From positions 1 to 38,423 of the forward strand of contig JABCZC010000041.1 of NCBI GenBank assembly GCA_013289875.1: a stretch of DNA of 38,423 nucleotides, written 5' to 3'. The notes beneath the pieces are model-generated. The model saw only the letters and a list, made by a program, of their open reading frames with translations. It searched no databases and was not told the DNA's origin. Numbering within the stretch: the first letter of the stretch is position 1; the number at the start of each line of letters is the position of its first letter. Position numbers and translations under genes: made by a program. Source of the DNA: Acidobacteriota bacterium. GTDB taxonomy: Bacteria; Acidobacteriota; Terriglobia; Terriglobales; Acidobacteriaceae. Below are positions 30,365 to 38,423 of this stretch, in pieces.

Positions 30365-32182
30365 ATGCTGACTCTCTACCAAAGGCTCATTCTGGGCTGT
30401 CTTCTACTGATCGCGCTGGTGACCGGCGTGAGCCTGCTGGTGCGGACTTCCTTTGTTCAGCTTGCCGCTCTCGATGCCTCTCAGCACACGGCCGATTCTG
30501 CGCTCGCTGCCGTGGCGGCAGTAAGGGCCTCATTGGCGGGCGAGGAACTGACAGCGGCGAAGCTTGAGATGGGAGCGGCGACGCCGCAATTGTCGTCGCA
30601 ATTCGTAGCACAGGCTGTCAGGACGCAGGATTTGCTCGACACTGCCAGCGTCGCGGTCAAGAATTTCGGGCCGGGACTGTCCGTCGACGATTTGAAAGTC
30701 TGGCACGGAACGATTGTGGAGCAAACGCGTGGCGGCACCAGTCAAAGCGTTGACCGGCTTGTACCGCAGCTTGAGCGAATGAGTGATTCTCTGACCCATG
30801 AGTTCGAAATTCTAAAGGCACGTCATGATGCGGTTGTCGGAAATCTCGAGCACCAGCAGGCGAACCTGCGCGCGCGCTTGATCAGTGCCTGCGGAGCAAG
30901 CATCGTAGGTGCCGTTGCGATTGCCGCGGTCATGACATTCTTTGTCATCGCGCCTGTTCGTCGCACAGCGCGGGCGGCCAGACGCATCGGCCAGGGGGAT
31001 TTGCAGCAGCGCATTGAGTGGAGACAAAAAGACGACCTGGGCACGATTGCAGCCGAACTTAACAGAATGATCGTGCGCCTGCGCGACTTGCGCGAGTCCG
31101 AATCGGGACGGCTGCAGATGGAGCGTCAGCTGAGTGACGCCGTCGTTCAGTCCATCTTCGAACCGGTGATCGTGACCGATGCCAAGGGTCACGTGCTGAA
31201 GCTGAATCAGGCTTCCATGGAGCTGTTGGGTGAGGGTTCGTCGGACCGGATGGTTCTGACCAACACTCCCGGCGGAGAGAAGATCCTCGACGCCGTGCGC
31301 ATGGCCGTTTCCATGCAGCGCGCCTCCACCAGCGAGGGAGAGGCGGCATTGCTGCCCTTGCGCATCGGCAAAGCGCAGCGCAGCTATCGATTGCGTACTA
31401 CGCCCATGCGAGATAGTGAAGGCAAGCTGCTGGGGGCGGTCACGGTGCTCGAAGACGTGACCGAAATGCAGGAAGTCGATCGCTTCAAGACGCGTTTCCT
31501 CTCGGTAGCCTCGGAAAAGCTTCGCGATCCCTTGCAGCGGCTGCGACTCTCGCTCTATGCGCTCTCGCGGGGCCACGCCGGTGAACTGAGACCCTTGCAA
31601 AGAGAGTTGATCAGCGGCGGGGAGCATGAGGCTGAGCAACTGAACGACCTCATGGCAGACTTGATTGAGGTCGGCGAGCTGGAGACAGGCCGCCGTGCAT
31701 TGAAGATCGAGCGGCTGCGCCCCGCTGATATTCTGCGCGAGGCAATCTCCCGCCACGAGGGAGACGCGCACGCAAAAACAATCGACCTGCACCTGAAGGC
31801 GTTCGCCGACCTGTCCTACGTCAACGCCGATCGCAGAGCCGTGCGGAGTATTCTCGACAATCTCATGGTGAATGCCCTTCGATATACCCCGGAAGGTGGA
31901 ACCATTGTTCTTGAGGCCACGGAGATCAAGGATGGCGTCCAGTTTTTCGTGCGGGACAACGGACGAGGCATCGAAGCCGAGCGGCTCCGCACCATCTTCG
32001 GACGATTCTCCGGCGGCTCCGATGCCGGAACAGGCCTGGGACTGGCTCTTGTGCGCCGGCTGGTGGAATCGCTCGGAGGACAGGTCTCCGTCGAAAGCAA
32101 ACTCGGGAGCGGCACCACCTTCAGGTTTACTCTGCCTATCGCAACCGTCACCGCAACTCACCATCCGGTGGAGATGGGCTGA
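30365..32182 (+). CDS. Sensor histidine kinase-like protein lacking the phospho-acceptor histidine
   Basis: A 605-residue protein. The N-terminal helix (LILGCLLLIALVTGVSLLVR) and a second one near residue 180 (GASIVGAVAIAAVMTFFVIA) bracket a periplasmic helical sensor. HAMP (RRTARAARRIGQGDLQQRI) and PAS-like regions (ADAVVQSIFEPVIVTDAKG-like to LGAVTVLEDVTEMQEV) follow. The dimerisation helix reads FLSVASEKLRDPL, where the conserved SHELRTPL His is Glu384. The ATPase domain is intact: N box LDNLMVNALRYTP, DNGRGIE and GTGLGLALVRRLVESLGG. It may bind ATP but not autophosphorylate in the usual way. It is directly followed by the KdpD-type sensor gene (3-bp gap). Confidence 0.9.
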   Translation: MLTLYQRLILGCLLLIALVTGVSLLVRTSFVQLAALDASQHTADSALAAVAAVRASLAGEELTAAKLEMGAATPQLSSQFVAQAVRTQDLLDTASVAVKNFGPGLSVDDLKVWHGTIVEQTRGGTSQSVDRLVPQLERMSDSLTHEFEILKARHDAVVGNLEHQQANLRARLISACGASIVGAVAIAAVMTFFVIAPVRRTARAARRIGQGDLQQRIEWRQKDDLGTIAAELNRMIVRLRDLRESESGRLQMERQLSDAVVQSIFEPVIVTDAKGHVLKLNQASMELLGEGSSDRMVLTNTPGGEKILDAVRMAVSMQRASTSEGEAALLPLRIGKAQRSYRLRTTPMRDSEGKLLGAVTVLEDVTEMQEVDRFKTRFLSVASEKLRDPLQRLRLSLYALSRGHAGELRPLQRELISGGEHEAEQLNDLMADLIEVGELETGRRALKIERLRPADILREAISRHEGDAHAKTIDLHLKAFADLSYVNADRRAVRSILDNLMVNALRYTPEGGTIVLEATEIKDGVQFFVRDNGRGIEAERLRTIFGRFSGGSDAGTGLGLALVRRLVESLGGQVSVESKLGSGTTFRFTLPIATVTATHHPVEMG

Positions 32183-32185
32183 ACA

Positions 32186-33310
32186 ATGAGTCCCATGATA
32201 GAGCTCGAGCGCCCTGCCGTCGAACCGGCGAAGCTGCGCGTCTACATTGGCGCGGCGCCTGGTGTCGGCAAGACGTATCGCATGCTCGAACAAGCCCACC
32301 AGTTAAAGAAGCAGGGAGTGGACGTTGTGATTGGGCTGGTGGAACCGCATGGCCGCGCAGAAACCGCTGCGCTCATTCAAGATCTCGAAATCATTCCCGA
32401 AAAAGAGATTGCCTACCGCTCGGTCACGTTGAAGGAGATGGATCTCGACGCGATTCTCGTCCGCCGGCCAGACACCTGTGTCGTCGATGAACTGGCGCAC
32501 ACAAATGTCCCGGGCTCACGCAATCGCAAACGATACGAAGATGTTCTCGAACTGCTTGACGCCGGCATCAATATCATGACGGCAGTAAACATTCAGCATC
32601 TCGAAACGCTGAATGACGCTGTCTCCCGCTCGGCCAGCACCCAAATCCGCGAGACGATTCCCGACAGCTTCCTGAAGCGGGCCGACGAAGTCGTGAACGT
32701 CGACGTGACGGTGGATGAGCTGCGCACACGTCTGCGTGAAGGAAAAATTTATGCCTCGGAGAAAGTGGAACAGGCGCTCGCCAACTTCTTCCGCAAAGGC
32801 AATCTGAACATGCTTCGCGAACTCGCTCTGCGAACCACGGCCGAACAGGTCGGGAACGCCGCAGCCGAATATCGCCGCACGCAGGGACTGGAGCAGGCGC
32901 CCATGCCGGAAAAGGTCATGGTGTGCCTCTCTTCGCGTCCCGGCACAGAGCGATTGTTGCGTGCCGGTGCGCGGATCGCCGGAAGACTGGCGACAAACTG
33001 GTTTGCGGTCTATGTAGAAACGCCCGACAGTGATCACCGCCACGGCGATCCCGAAGCCTTTGCACGGCTGGAGGAATATGAACGCATGGCACGGGAGCTC
33101 GGAGCCAGAGTTGTAACCCTCAAAGGAAAAAGCGTCTCAGACACGCTCATTGACTTTGCCCAGCATGAAAACATATCGCACGTTGTTTTCGGGCAATCCG
33201 CGCGCTCGCGTTTCGACATTCTCCTGCGCGGCTCGATAATTAATCGGTTCCTGGCGGAAATGCGCGAAACTACCGTGCAGGTGGTCCCCCTCAGCAGGGA
33301 AACGAAGTAG
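32186..33310 (+). CDS. Stand-alone KdpD-type N-terminal sensor with universal-stress domain
   Basis: A 374-residue protein containing only the cytoplasmic input half of KdpD. The KdpD N-terminal ATPase-like domain has Walker A GAAPGVGKTYRMLEQ (about residues 23-37) and Walker B VVDELAHTNVPGSRN; INIMTAVNIQHLETLND follows. A universal-stress (USP) domain comes from about residue 240, ending GQSARSRFDILLRGSIINRF. The transmembrane and kinase halves of KdpD are absent, and no kdpFABC genes are in the window. In KdpD these domains sense K+ and turgor and bind cyclic-di-AMP or ATP. It lies 3 bp after the His-less kinase, suggesting that together they form a split KdpD-like unit. Confidence 0.9.
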   Translation: MSPMIELERPAVEPAKLRVYIGAAPGVGKTYRMLEQAHQLKKQGVDVVIGLVEPHGRAETAALIQDLEIIPEKEIAYRSVTLKEMDLDAILVRRPDTCVVDELAHTNVPGSRNRKRYEDVLELLDAGINIMTAVNIQHLETLNDAVSRSASTQIRETIPDSFLKRADEVVNVDVTVDELRTRLREGKIYASEKVEQALANFFRKGNLNMLRELALRTTAEQVGNAAAEYRRTQGLEQAPMPEKVMVCLSSRPGTERLLRAGARIAGRLATNWFAVYVETPDSDHRHGDPEAFARLEEYERMARELGARVVTLKGKSVSDTLIDFAQHENISHVVFGQSARSRFDILLRGSIINRFLAEMRETTVQVVPLSRETK

Positions 33311-33331
33311 CGCGACGAGAAATCGTAACAG

Positions 33332-35290
33332 CTACTGTTTCTTTAACACGGCGCTGCGATTCTCGTCCGTGTTGACTTCGGCTTCGAACTTCTTCAGCGC
33401 GGCATACTGATCGGCATCCAGGTCGAGCTTCTTCAGAACGTACTCGCGTGAGTAGTGCAGAGTATCACCGTCGATCTTTACCTCGCTGCGATAGCTCGCG
33501 AAGCCCACATCCATGTTCACCGGGTCAGGCACCTCGTCAATTGCATAGCCGGCAGGAATCCGCACGTCGAAATTGTCTCTCCAGTCGCCCAACGAGTCGA
33601 ACTGGATTGGATACATGCGCGGCCTATCGTTGAGAGCCTCAACATCGGAACCGACTACGCGTGGGCGCAACAGCAGCAAGGTGCCAGTCGACTTCCCATA
33701 GGAAGATGCAGTCACCTCGTACTGCAAGGAAAACTGCTGGTTGAGATCGCGAATGTGCTGAACGCTTTGCGAGCCTAATGTGAAGGAGGAAAAGTCGCGG
33801 CGGAGAGACTTTTCGAGGTTTTCGCGCTGCTCCTTTTCGCTGCTCATGGCGTAAAACTCACGCAGGCCCCATGCGGAAGCGCCATTATGTGTAACTGTCA
33901 CTGATCCTTTAAGCGTGCCATCGGCATCGAGATCGAATTTCGCAACGCGGGTGGTGGTATCACTGTCGGGCTTGAGCACCGGCAACTCAATCACCTGACT
34001 ATCATTGCCTGCAACCAGAATCCCGTAGCCGCCCTGAAGATACTCGGGTAGCAGCCCGATCGACACATAAGGATTCGTCGGGTCGAAGATGAGATAGCGC
34101 TTGCCTGTGTGCGCCGTCACAACGGCTTTCAGAGACGGATCGTCGTAGCCCTTCGGAATCTCGATGGCCGCTATCGCATGGTTGCCGTCTACGGATGGTA
34201 CCCGCGGGTCGATGAAGCCGCGGTGCGTGTCGACGAGCACCCATGTTGCGCGAATACCGACTGCGTCGAGCATGGCAATCAGCAATGTGGCTTTATCCTT
34301 GCAGTCGCCGTAACGATTACGGTAGACATCGGCCGCAGGATGCGGTTGCAGTCCGCCGATACCGATCTCGATACCTACATAACGAACCTCCTCCTGCAGA
34401 AATGTCGCCACCTTCTGAACACGCAGGGTGAAATCGGCATCAGGCGCGACTAGCGAGCGGGATTTCGCAGCGATCTCCGAAGTACCTTCGGAGCGGGGCG
34501 CGGCCAGGCTTTCGTACCAGTTCCCGATCTTCGCCCAGAGTGCGTCTCCCTGGGGCAGCTTCTGGCCCGAGTAGTGCATGACCATGCGTGCCGCAAGTGC
34601 ACGTTCCGCGGGTGCCAGAGGTACATCCGTCAGATTGATTTCCGGGACGCTTGTCACCGCCCAGCGAAAATGCCCGGGAGCGATCTCGGTGGGTTGCACC
34701 ACTTCGTGCTTGAACCAAACGGCCAGATGACTCCAGCCCGGCGGCAGATCGATCTCGAATGCGGAACGGACGACCGGAATCGTCTGCTGAAAGCTCCAGG
34801 TCTCCTGGGTCATGTAGGGACGAATCTGCCGCTCGAACTCGTATGCCACGACCGCCCCGGGGTCAGCGCCCGGAGGAGAAGCGACCCTGGCGCGATCATC
34901 CTCGTACAGCAACCCACCGCCTTCAGCGCCGACCTCCTGGTATTCGGCATCCTTCATCGAGTATTGATGTCCATCCGGCCCAATGCTCCAGACATGAAAA
35001 GACATCAGCTTTTCATCTTTTGAAAACCAGGCCACGGGCTCAGCGTAATCCCGTCCCCTGGGTCGCAAAATTTTGACCACCTGGCGGTAGCGCTCCACGG
35101 CGCGGCCATCGCCCTGAACCGCAATGAGCTGTTCTTCGAACAATATAATCGCCTTTGCATCCTTTGAGTGGTCCGGCAGCGGCGCCGACGCCGCCTGCGT
35201 GACCCAGTCGGGAGCCGACGTCGATGCATGGGCAGCAACGCAGCCAATTAACACCACCGCAAGCAGGAGTGAAACCGCGCGAACTTTCAT
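33332..35290 (-). CDS. DUF3857/transglutaminase-like secreted protein with complete catalytic triad
   Basis: A 652-residue protein with signal peptide MKVRAVSLLLAVVLIGCVAA. A DUF3857 region follows at about residues 55-240 (VERYRQVVKILRPRGRDYAE), then a transglutaminase-like core with NRYGDCKDKATLL (Cys330), VDGNHAIAAIEI (His371) and YLIFDPTNPY (Asp403): a complete Cys-His-Asp triad. The C-terminal part is a DUF2569-like strand-rich domain with the family's conserved GxP segments. The enzyme is probably a periplasmic or outer-surface transglutaminase/peptidase; the substrate is unknown. Its start overlaps the stop of the upstream paralogue by 4 bp, and the two form one operon. Confidence 0.9.
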   Translation of the reverse strand: MKVRAVSLLLAVVLIGCVAAHASTSAPDWVTQAASAPLPDHSKDAKAIILFEEQLIAVQGDGRAVERYRQVVKILRPRGRDYAEPVAWFSKDEKLMSFHVWSIGPDGHQYSMKDAEYQEVGAEGGGLLYEDDRARVASPPGADPGAVVAYEFERQIRPYMTQETWSFQQTIPVVRSAFEIDLPPGWSHLAVWFKHEVVQPTEIAPGHFRWAVTSVPEINLTDVPLAPAERALAARMVMHYSGQKLPQGDALWAKIGNWYESLAAPRSEGTSEIAAKSRSLVAPDADFTLRVQKVATFLQEEVRYVGIEIGIGGLQPHPAADVYRNRYGDCKDKATLLIAMLDAVGIRATWVLVDTHRGFIDPRVPSVDGNHAIAAIEIPKGYDDPSLKAVVTAHTGKRYLIFDPTNPYVSIGLLPEYLQGGYGILVAGNDSQVIELPVLKPDSDTTTRVAKFDLDADGTLKGSVTVTHNGASAWGLREFYAMSSEKEQRENLEKSLRRDFSSFTLGSQSVQHIRDLNQQFSLQYEVTASSYGKSTGTLLLLRPRVVGSDVEALNDRPRMYPIQFDSLGDWRDNFDVRIPAGYAIDEVPDPVNMDVGFASYRSEVKIDGDTLHYSREYVLKKLDLDADQYAALKKFEAEVNTDENRSAVLKKQ

Positions 35291-37287
35291 CTACCGTTCC
35301 CGGAGGGCGTGGTCGTGGCGCTGGACGCGGCGCCTGCCTTCAGGACAACTTGTTCCTGGTCGTCTGCGTTGGCTTTCTGATAGAAGCCGCGCAGATCGGG
35401 GTATTCCGAAACCTTATAAAAAGGGTTCGCCAAACGAAGAAGGCGGCCGTACGCGAAAGTATTGTCCTGCACTACGAATTTCGCGACGTAGTCTCCATTT
35501 GGAGCAAACGGTACATTACTTTCCTTCGGCACGCTTTCCGCTGTCACATTCGGCGGCAGCTTCAGGGCGAGTTGGTCGTGCATCGTGTACGGGTAGTGCA
35601 GATCGATGGGATTCTCACGCTTTTCCTGTACAAAGAGCGGTTTTGAACTCGCCTCAAAGAAAACTGCGGGCAAAAAGACCCGTTTGCCGGTTGCCGTGCC
35701 AAGCGTCCCGCTTACGTCTACCTGCACCATCAGAGCATGGGTGTAATCGGCCAATCCGATGAAGTGATTGGTCTTCACCTGCACACCCGGCGGCATGCTT
35801 CGCTGCAGATCGTCTTCAAAGTCTTTCTTGACTTCCTCCTCGTCGCTCCTTAATGCAGCATGACGCCAACGCAACGCTTCCGTGCCAGTCATCGTCATGC
35901 GGATGTATCCGTGCAATTTCCCATCCGGATCCAGGGTCAGGTCGGCGAGGCGATCGACCTGGTTGTCCTTATAGGTCAGACCGTGAGTACTCGCTATCGC
36001 GGTTCCGTTGTCTGTTTGCCTTACTCCTTCCGCCCAGGTGTGCTTCCAGTGCAATTTGCCGAACTCGCAGTATCGTTGCCCAGGATCGAGGTACGTCTCT
36101 TTGCCGCCAATAGAAACAATCGCCAGTTCATCGTCGAGCTGGTCCCAATCCATGTACCCCTGCTGGAATACGTTCTGGTCGCGATTCACAACAACCATCC
36201 CGTAAGCCTTCAGGCCGGCGGCGCGAACCATAGCGATGAAGAGCCGTGTGATCTCGTCGCTAGTCCCTCGTTTCTGATCCCAGATATCGTCGGCATTCTT
36301 CACCTTGAGGCCCTCGGCCTTATTCTCCTGGGCAGAATGGGTACGAGTGAAACTCGTGTTCTCGATCTTCATCGTTGCCGCATAAATCTTTTCGACCTTC
36401 TGCTGGTCGTTATCGCCGGGAGATACGATTTGGACGACGGCGCCGTGAATCGTTCCCGAAGGATTTGCAAAATGGTCCAGATCCTTCGACCAGTATTTGC
36501 CTTGATTCCGCCAGTATTCGTCGGGCGTCCGCCACGGCGAGTAATAAAAAATGACACGGTAAGACAAGCTGCGGAACGGCGGCATGTAATCCTCGTCCGG
36601 CAGCGCCGGAACGTTCTCGACGAGCAGGTCATAGCCATCCTGCCCTTCCTTCACCTTGGCGTTGTTCGGCAGGCTGAAGGTATAGAGCAGCGAGTTCGCC
36701 ACATCCTCACGGCCGTGCTCGGTATGGGTAATGGTCCGCGATGTCTTGGTTGGACTGAAATGATAGTGAGCCTTGTGAACGAAGACGGGCTGCGCAATGT
36801 ACCAAGCCGGAGAAGAAAGAACGTTGTCGTCGTAACGCAGCTTCCAACGGTATTCGATGATGCTGCCGACTTGTACATCGGGCAGGCTGAAGATCTTCTC
36901 CATCACCTTGTACTTCCCCGACTTGACCACCAGTTTGTCGATCGCCTTGCCGGTAGCTGGAATGACCGAGCCGTCGCTGTGAATCGTGCGGCCAGCTATG
37001 TCGGTAATGCTGAAGTTGGCGGCCTCATAGGGTATCTCGATGTCGCTGAACATCTCCTTGCCCTTGTCCGTCAGGATCTTGATACGGGCATACATGCTGT
37101 GCATGTGGAGATCGTCGCTGACGGTCTCTTCACGGAAAAGATAGACGGCCGGGGCGTTGGGCGCGGCCGGATCGGAGGTCATCTTCAACTCTTCCGGCGT
37201 GGGCTGCTGCCAATCTGCAAATCCAAAGGCAGAGAGCGGGAAAAGAGCAAGGCACAGGACGAACAGGCGGGAGCAAAGGACGTACAC
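35287..37287 (-). CDS. DUF3857-family secreted protein with degenerate transglutaminase site
   Basis: A 666-residue paralogue of the following gene: signal peptide (LFVLCLALFPLSAFGFAD), a DUF3857 region (IKILTDKGKEMFSDIEIPYE to SIIEYRWKLRYDD), and a transglutaminase-like core. Where the paralogue has GDCKDK, this protein has GTSDEI, with Ser343 in place of the Cys; the His region reads QLDDELAIVSIGG without a His. Only the Asp of YLDPGQRYC (Asp401) remains. It is therefore predicted to be catalytically inactive, or to use a different chemistry. It is transcribed first, and its stop overlaps the start of the active paralogue, so a regulatory or structural partnership is likely. Confidence 0.9.
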   Translation of the reverse strand: MYVLCSRLFVLCLALFPLSAFGFADWQQPTPEELKMTSDPAAPNAPAVYLFREETVSDDLHMHSMYARIKILTDKGKEMFSDIEIPYEAANFSITDIAGRTIHSDGSVIPATGKAIDKLVVKSGKYKVMEKIFSLPDVQVGSIIEYRWKLRYDDNVLSSPAWYIAQPVFVHKAHYHFSPTKTSRTITHTEHGREDVANSLLYTFSLPNNAKVKEGQDGYDLLVENVPALPDEDYMPPFRSLSYRVIFYYSPWRTPDEYWRNQGKYWSKDLDHFANPSGTIHGAVVQIVSPGDNDQQKVEKIYAATMKIENTSFTRTHSAQENKAEGLKVKNADDIWDQKRGTSDEITRLFIAMVRAAGLKAYGMVVVNRDQNVFQQGYMDWDQLDDELAIVSIGGKETYLDPGQRYCEFGKLHWKHTWAEGVRQTDNGTAIASTHGLTYKDNQVDRLADLTLDPDGKLHGYIRMTMTGTEALRWRHAALRSDEEEVKKDFEDDLQRSMPPGVQVKTNHFIGLADYTHALMVQVDVSGTLGTATGKRVFLPAVFFEASSKPLFVQEKRENPIDLHYPYTMHDQLALKLPPNVTAESVPKESNVPFAPNGDYVAKFVVQDNTFAYGRLLRLANPFYKVSEYPDLRGFYQKANADDQEQVVLKAGAASSATTTPSGNGR

Positions 37288-37650
37288 GACAGAACCTCAA
37301 CGACGCAAAATCCCCGCGGGAGAGTTCCTCCGGAACGGCTCTGCAGCACGTCAGCTCGAAAAATTCCTGTAGGGTTGCCTTACATTATTACGTCGCATTC
37401 GCCGAAACTGGCAATACTTATCTTTTTGCGGTGGGCGGACCCAGTGAACGCCGTGCTTTACTGGTCTCCGATTTCCGGCGAGCAATGCAAGTCTGTCCAC
37501 TCAGAGATGCCTGCATATTGCCGGCCGCGTATTCTCTGGCGTTCGGCGAGGGTTGGGAAGAAAAGAGGGTGCCCGGTGATCGTGATGCAGCCGGTCATCC
37601 CGAGCATCGCTGCGGCAGGGTTAAGACTTATGGTAAGTTGGAAAAGGTGA
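37288..37650. other. Intergenic region upstream of the DUF3857 operon and the tRNA gene
   Basis: A gap of 363 bp holding the promoter of the DUF3857 pair (minus) and the leader of the tRNA (plus). No credible ORF is seen; an open plus-strand frame here is an extension of antisense frames across the DUF3857 genes. Confidence 0.5.
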
Positions 37651-37726
37651 GAGCTCGTAGCTCAGCTGGTAGAGCATCGCCCTTTTAAGGCGTGGGTCCT
37701 GGGTTCGAGCCCCAGCGAGCTCACCA
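37651..37726 (+). tRNA. tRNA-Lys(UUU)
   Basis: A full cloverleaf can be drawn. Acceptor arms gagctcg (37651-37657) and cgagctc (37716-37722) pair, the D arm is gctc/gagc, and the anticodon loop is cttttaa with anticodon TTT. The T arm is ctggg-ttcgagc-cccag. The discriminator base A (37723) is followed by an encoded CCA (37724-37726). The anticodon stem has one weak pair at its base. Lysine codons AAA and AAG would be read. Confidence 0.96.
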
Positions 37727-37786
37727 TTCAAAATAAATAACTTACCAGCAACCGTGACAACCTCCAAAAAAGCTGCTGTGATACGA

Positions 37787-37822
37787 AAGTGATACAGGGC
37801 CTTTAAGTGATACAGGGCCTTT
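37787..37822 (+). repeat. 18-bp perfect tandem repeat, two copies
   Basis: aagtgatacagggccttt is present twice back to back (37787-37804 and 37805-37822), about 60 bp after the tRNA. A further partial match (gtgatacgaaa) lies just before at 37778. The purpose is unknown; it could be a remnant next to a tRNA insertion site. Confidence 0.7.
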
Positions 37823-38095
37823 ACAAGACTCGGCCTGCCTCCATAGCTCCAGAATTAGGAACGGCGGATTGCGGTTGCTACACCGCCGAGCCGCCCGTCT
37901 CCAATTCAGACCATACCGTCTGCCACCGTTGCACAGCGGCGCAAGGCAGCGCACAACGGCTAAAACGTTTCGAGGCCGCGAAGTGTTCACTTGCTCTGTA
38001 CCCTTCTTGCAACTGTTTTGGTTTCCGCCTACTTTTTTTACGGGTTCGCGGTCTTTCCTCGCACCAGGATATTTACTGCCGATCTGCTCAAGATC

Positions 38096-38389
38096 TTAGG
38101 TCCGCCTCTGCAGGATCTGAGGCGGCGGGGGGGCTGTAAGCGAGAACGAAGCATGCCGTCGGGCCGTCACCATGCTGGGAGTCGGTCCAGTAATAGCAAC
38201 GGCGATTGTGGCCACGATTAGCGGTGCCGCGACATTCCGCAAGGGACGCGGTTTTGCTGCCTGGCTGGGAGTGGTCAGCGTACGAATGCGAATGGCCTGA
38301 GCGAGAGCTTCCTCACGACGCCGCTTCTCCTGCTCGGCTTCGCGTACTGCCTTTGTTGTTGCAGTGCGACGCTCGGCTTTGTGTAACAT
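38096..38389 (-). CDS. Doubtful small protein with charged N-terminal helix
   Basis: A 97-residue ORF starting MLHKAERRTATTKAVREAEQ, with a charged helix (EQEKRRREEALAQAI) and a short hydrophobic segment (NVAAPLIVATIAVAITG). It has no recognisable domain and no ribosome site, and its tail is Pro/Arg-rich as in random GC-rich frames. It is listed because the stretch otherwise has no gene; it may well be non-coding. Confidence 0.2.
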   Translation of the reverse strand: MLHKAERRTATTKAVREAEQEKRRREEALAQAIRIRTLTTPSQAAKPRPLRNVAAPLIVATIAVAITGPTPSMVTARRHASFSLTAPPPPQILQRRT

Positions 38390-38423
38390 TTCGTGGCTTT
38401 ATGGTAAGCGTCTGACCAACACA

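Larger units (their letters stand above)
37727..38423. other. Region after the tRNA without a convincing gene
   Basis: About 700 bp without a confident gene. It holds an 18-bp tandem repeat near the tRNA (listed separately). There is also one weak minus-strand ORF at 38096-38389, whose product starts MLHKAERRTATTKAVREAEQ and has a short hydrophobic stretch; it has no ribosome site and I cannot support it. No copy of the tRNA 3' end that would mark an attachment site is visible in this window. Confidence 0.45.

Noticed and set aside
30812..32299. 495-codon minus-strand frame over the kinase gene
   Set aside because: It is antisense to HAMP and ATPase motifs with normal kinase spacing and has no domain of its own.
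35860..37650. 596-codon plus-strand frame over the DUF3857 gene
   Set aside because: It is antisense to a well-supported secreted protein and has no domain; a high-GC shadow frame.
37742..37990. 82-codon minus-strand frame just after the tRNA, considered as an integrase end
   Set aside because: It has no recombinase motif, is composed partly of the 18-bp repeat, and is too short to judge.

Overview
The window reads as a chromosomal segment of an acidobacterium, most likely class Terriglobia (Acidobacteriaceae-like). This is an inference from gene families: an acidobacterial VWFA-type protein, a DUF3300/DUF2950 pair, tandem DUF3857 proteins, a Cys-for-Asp pseudo-receiver, and dispersed 'catcccgagcggagcg' repeats. 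No database was searched. Most genes are dense and GC-rich; the reverse transcriptase gene and its leader look more AT-rich by eye.

Layout. 1-4.1 kb: the end of a VWFA protein, a YceI-like protein, an orphan pseudo-receiver, then a VOC protein, a KdsC-like phosphatase and a phosphotransacylase. 4.2-9.2 kb: secreted DUF3300 and DUF2950 proteins, a START-like (SRPBCC) gene broken by one in-frame TGA, a PAP2 phosphatase and a lipoprotein with a possible lysozyme-like fold. 9.3-12.8 kb: two overlapping genes sharing a C-terminal domain, a small membrane protein, a voltage-gated-type K+ channel with a C-terminal zinc ribbon, and a Kef-type antiporter. 12.8-19.5 kb: a persulfide-dioxygenase/rhodanese protein, a DUF4239 protein, a periplasmic protein, an ICMT-like methyltransferase, a large secreted helical-barrel protein and a repeat-rich secreted protein. 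19.5-24.4 kb: dispersed repeats, a beta-carbonic anhydrase, a 709-residue reverse transcriptase of the uncharacterised/defence type with a structured 5' leader, and a ribbon-helix-helix regulator coupled to a START-like protein. 24.4-27.2 kb: larE-larC-larB for the nickel-pincer cofactor. 27.3-33.3 kb: TPR protein, ClC transporter, a histidine kinase without its phospho-acceptor histidine, and a stand-alone KdpD sensor domain. 33.3-37.3 kb: two overlapping DUF3857/transglutaminase-like genes. 37.65 kb: tRNA-Lys(UUU), then about 700 bp without a convincing gene.

Themes. Ion handling recurs: K+ channel, Kef antiporter, ClC transporter and KdpD-type sensor. Degenerate versions of known machines also recur: the Cys-for-Asp receiver, the Glu-for-His kinase, a transglutaminase fold lacking its Cys and His, and the nonsense-broken SRPBCC gene. 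The best candidates for new biology are the reverse transcriptase with its leader and the kinase/KdpD pair.
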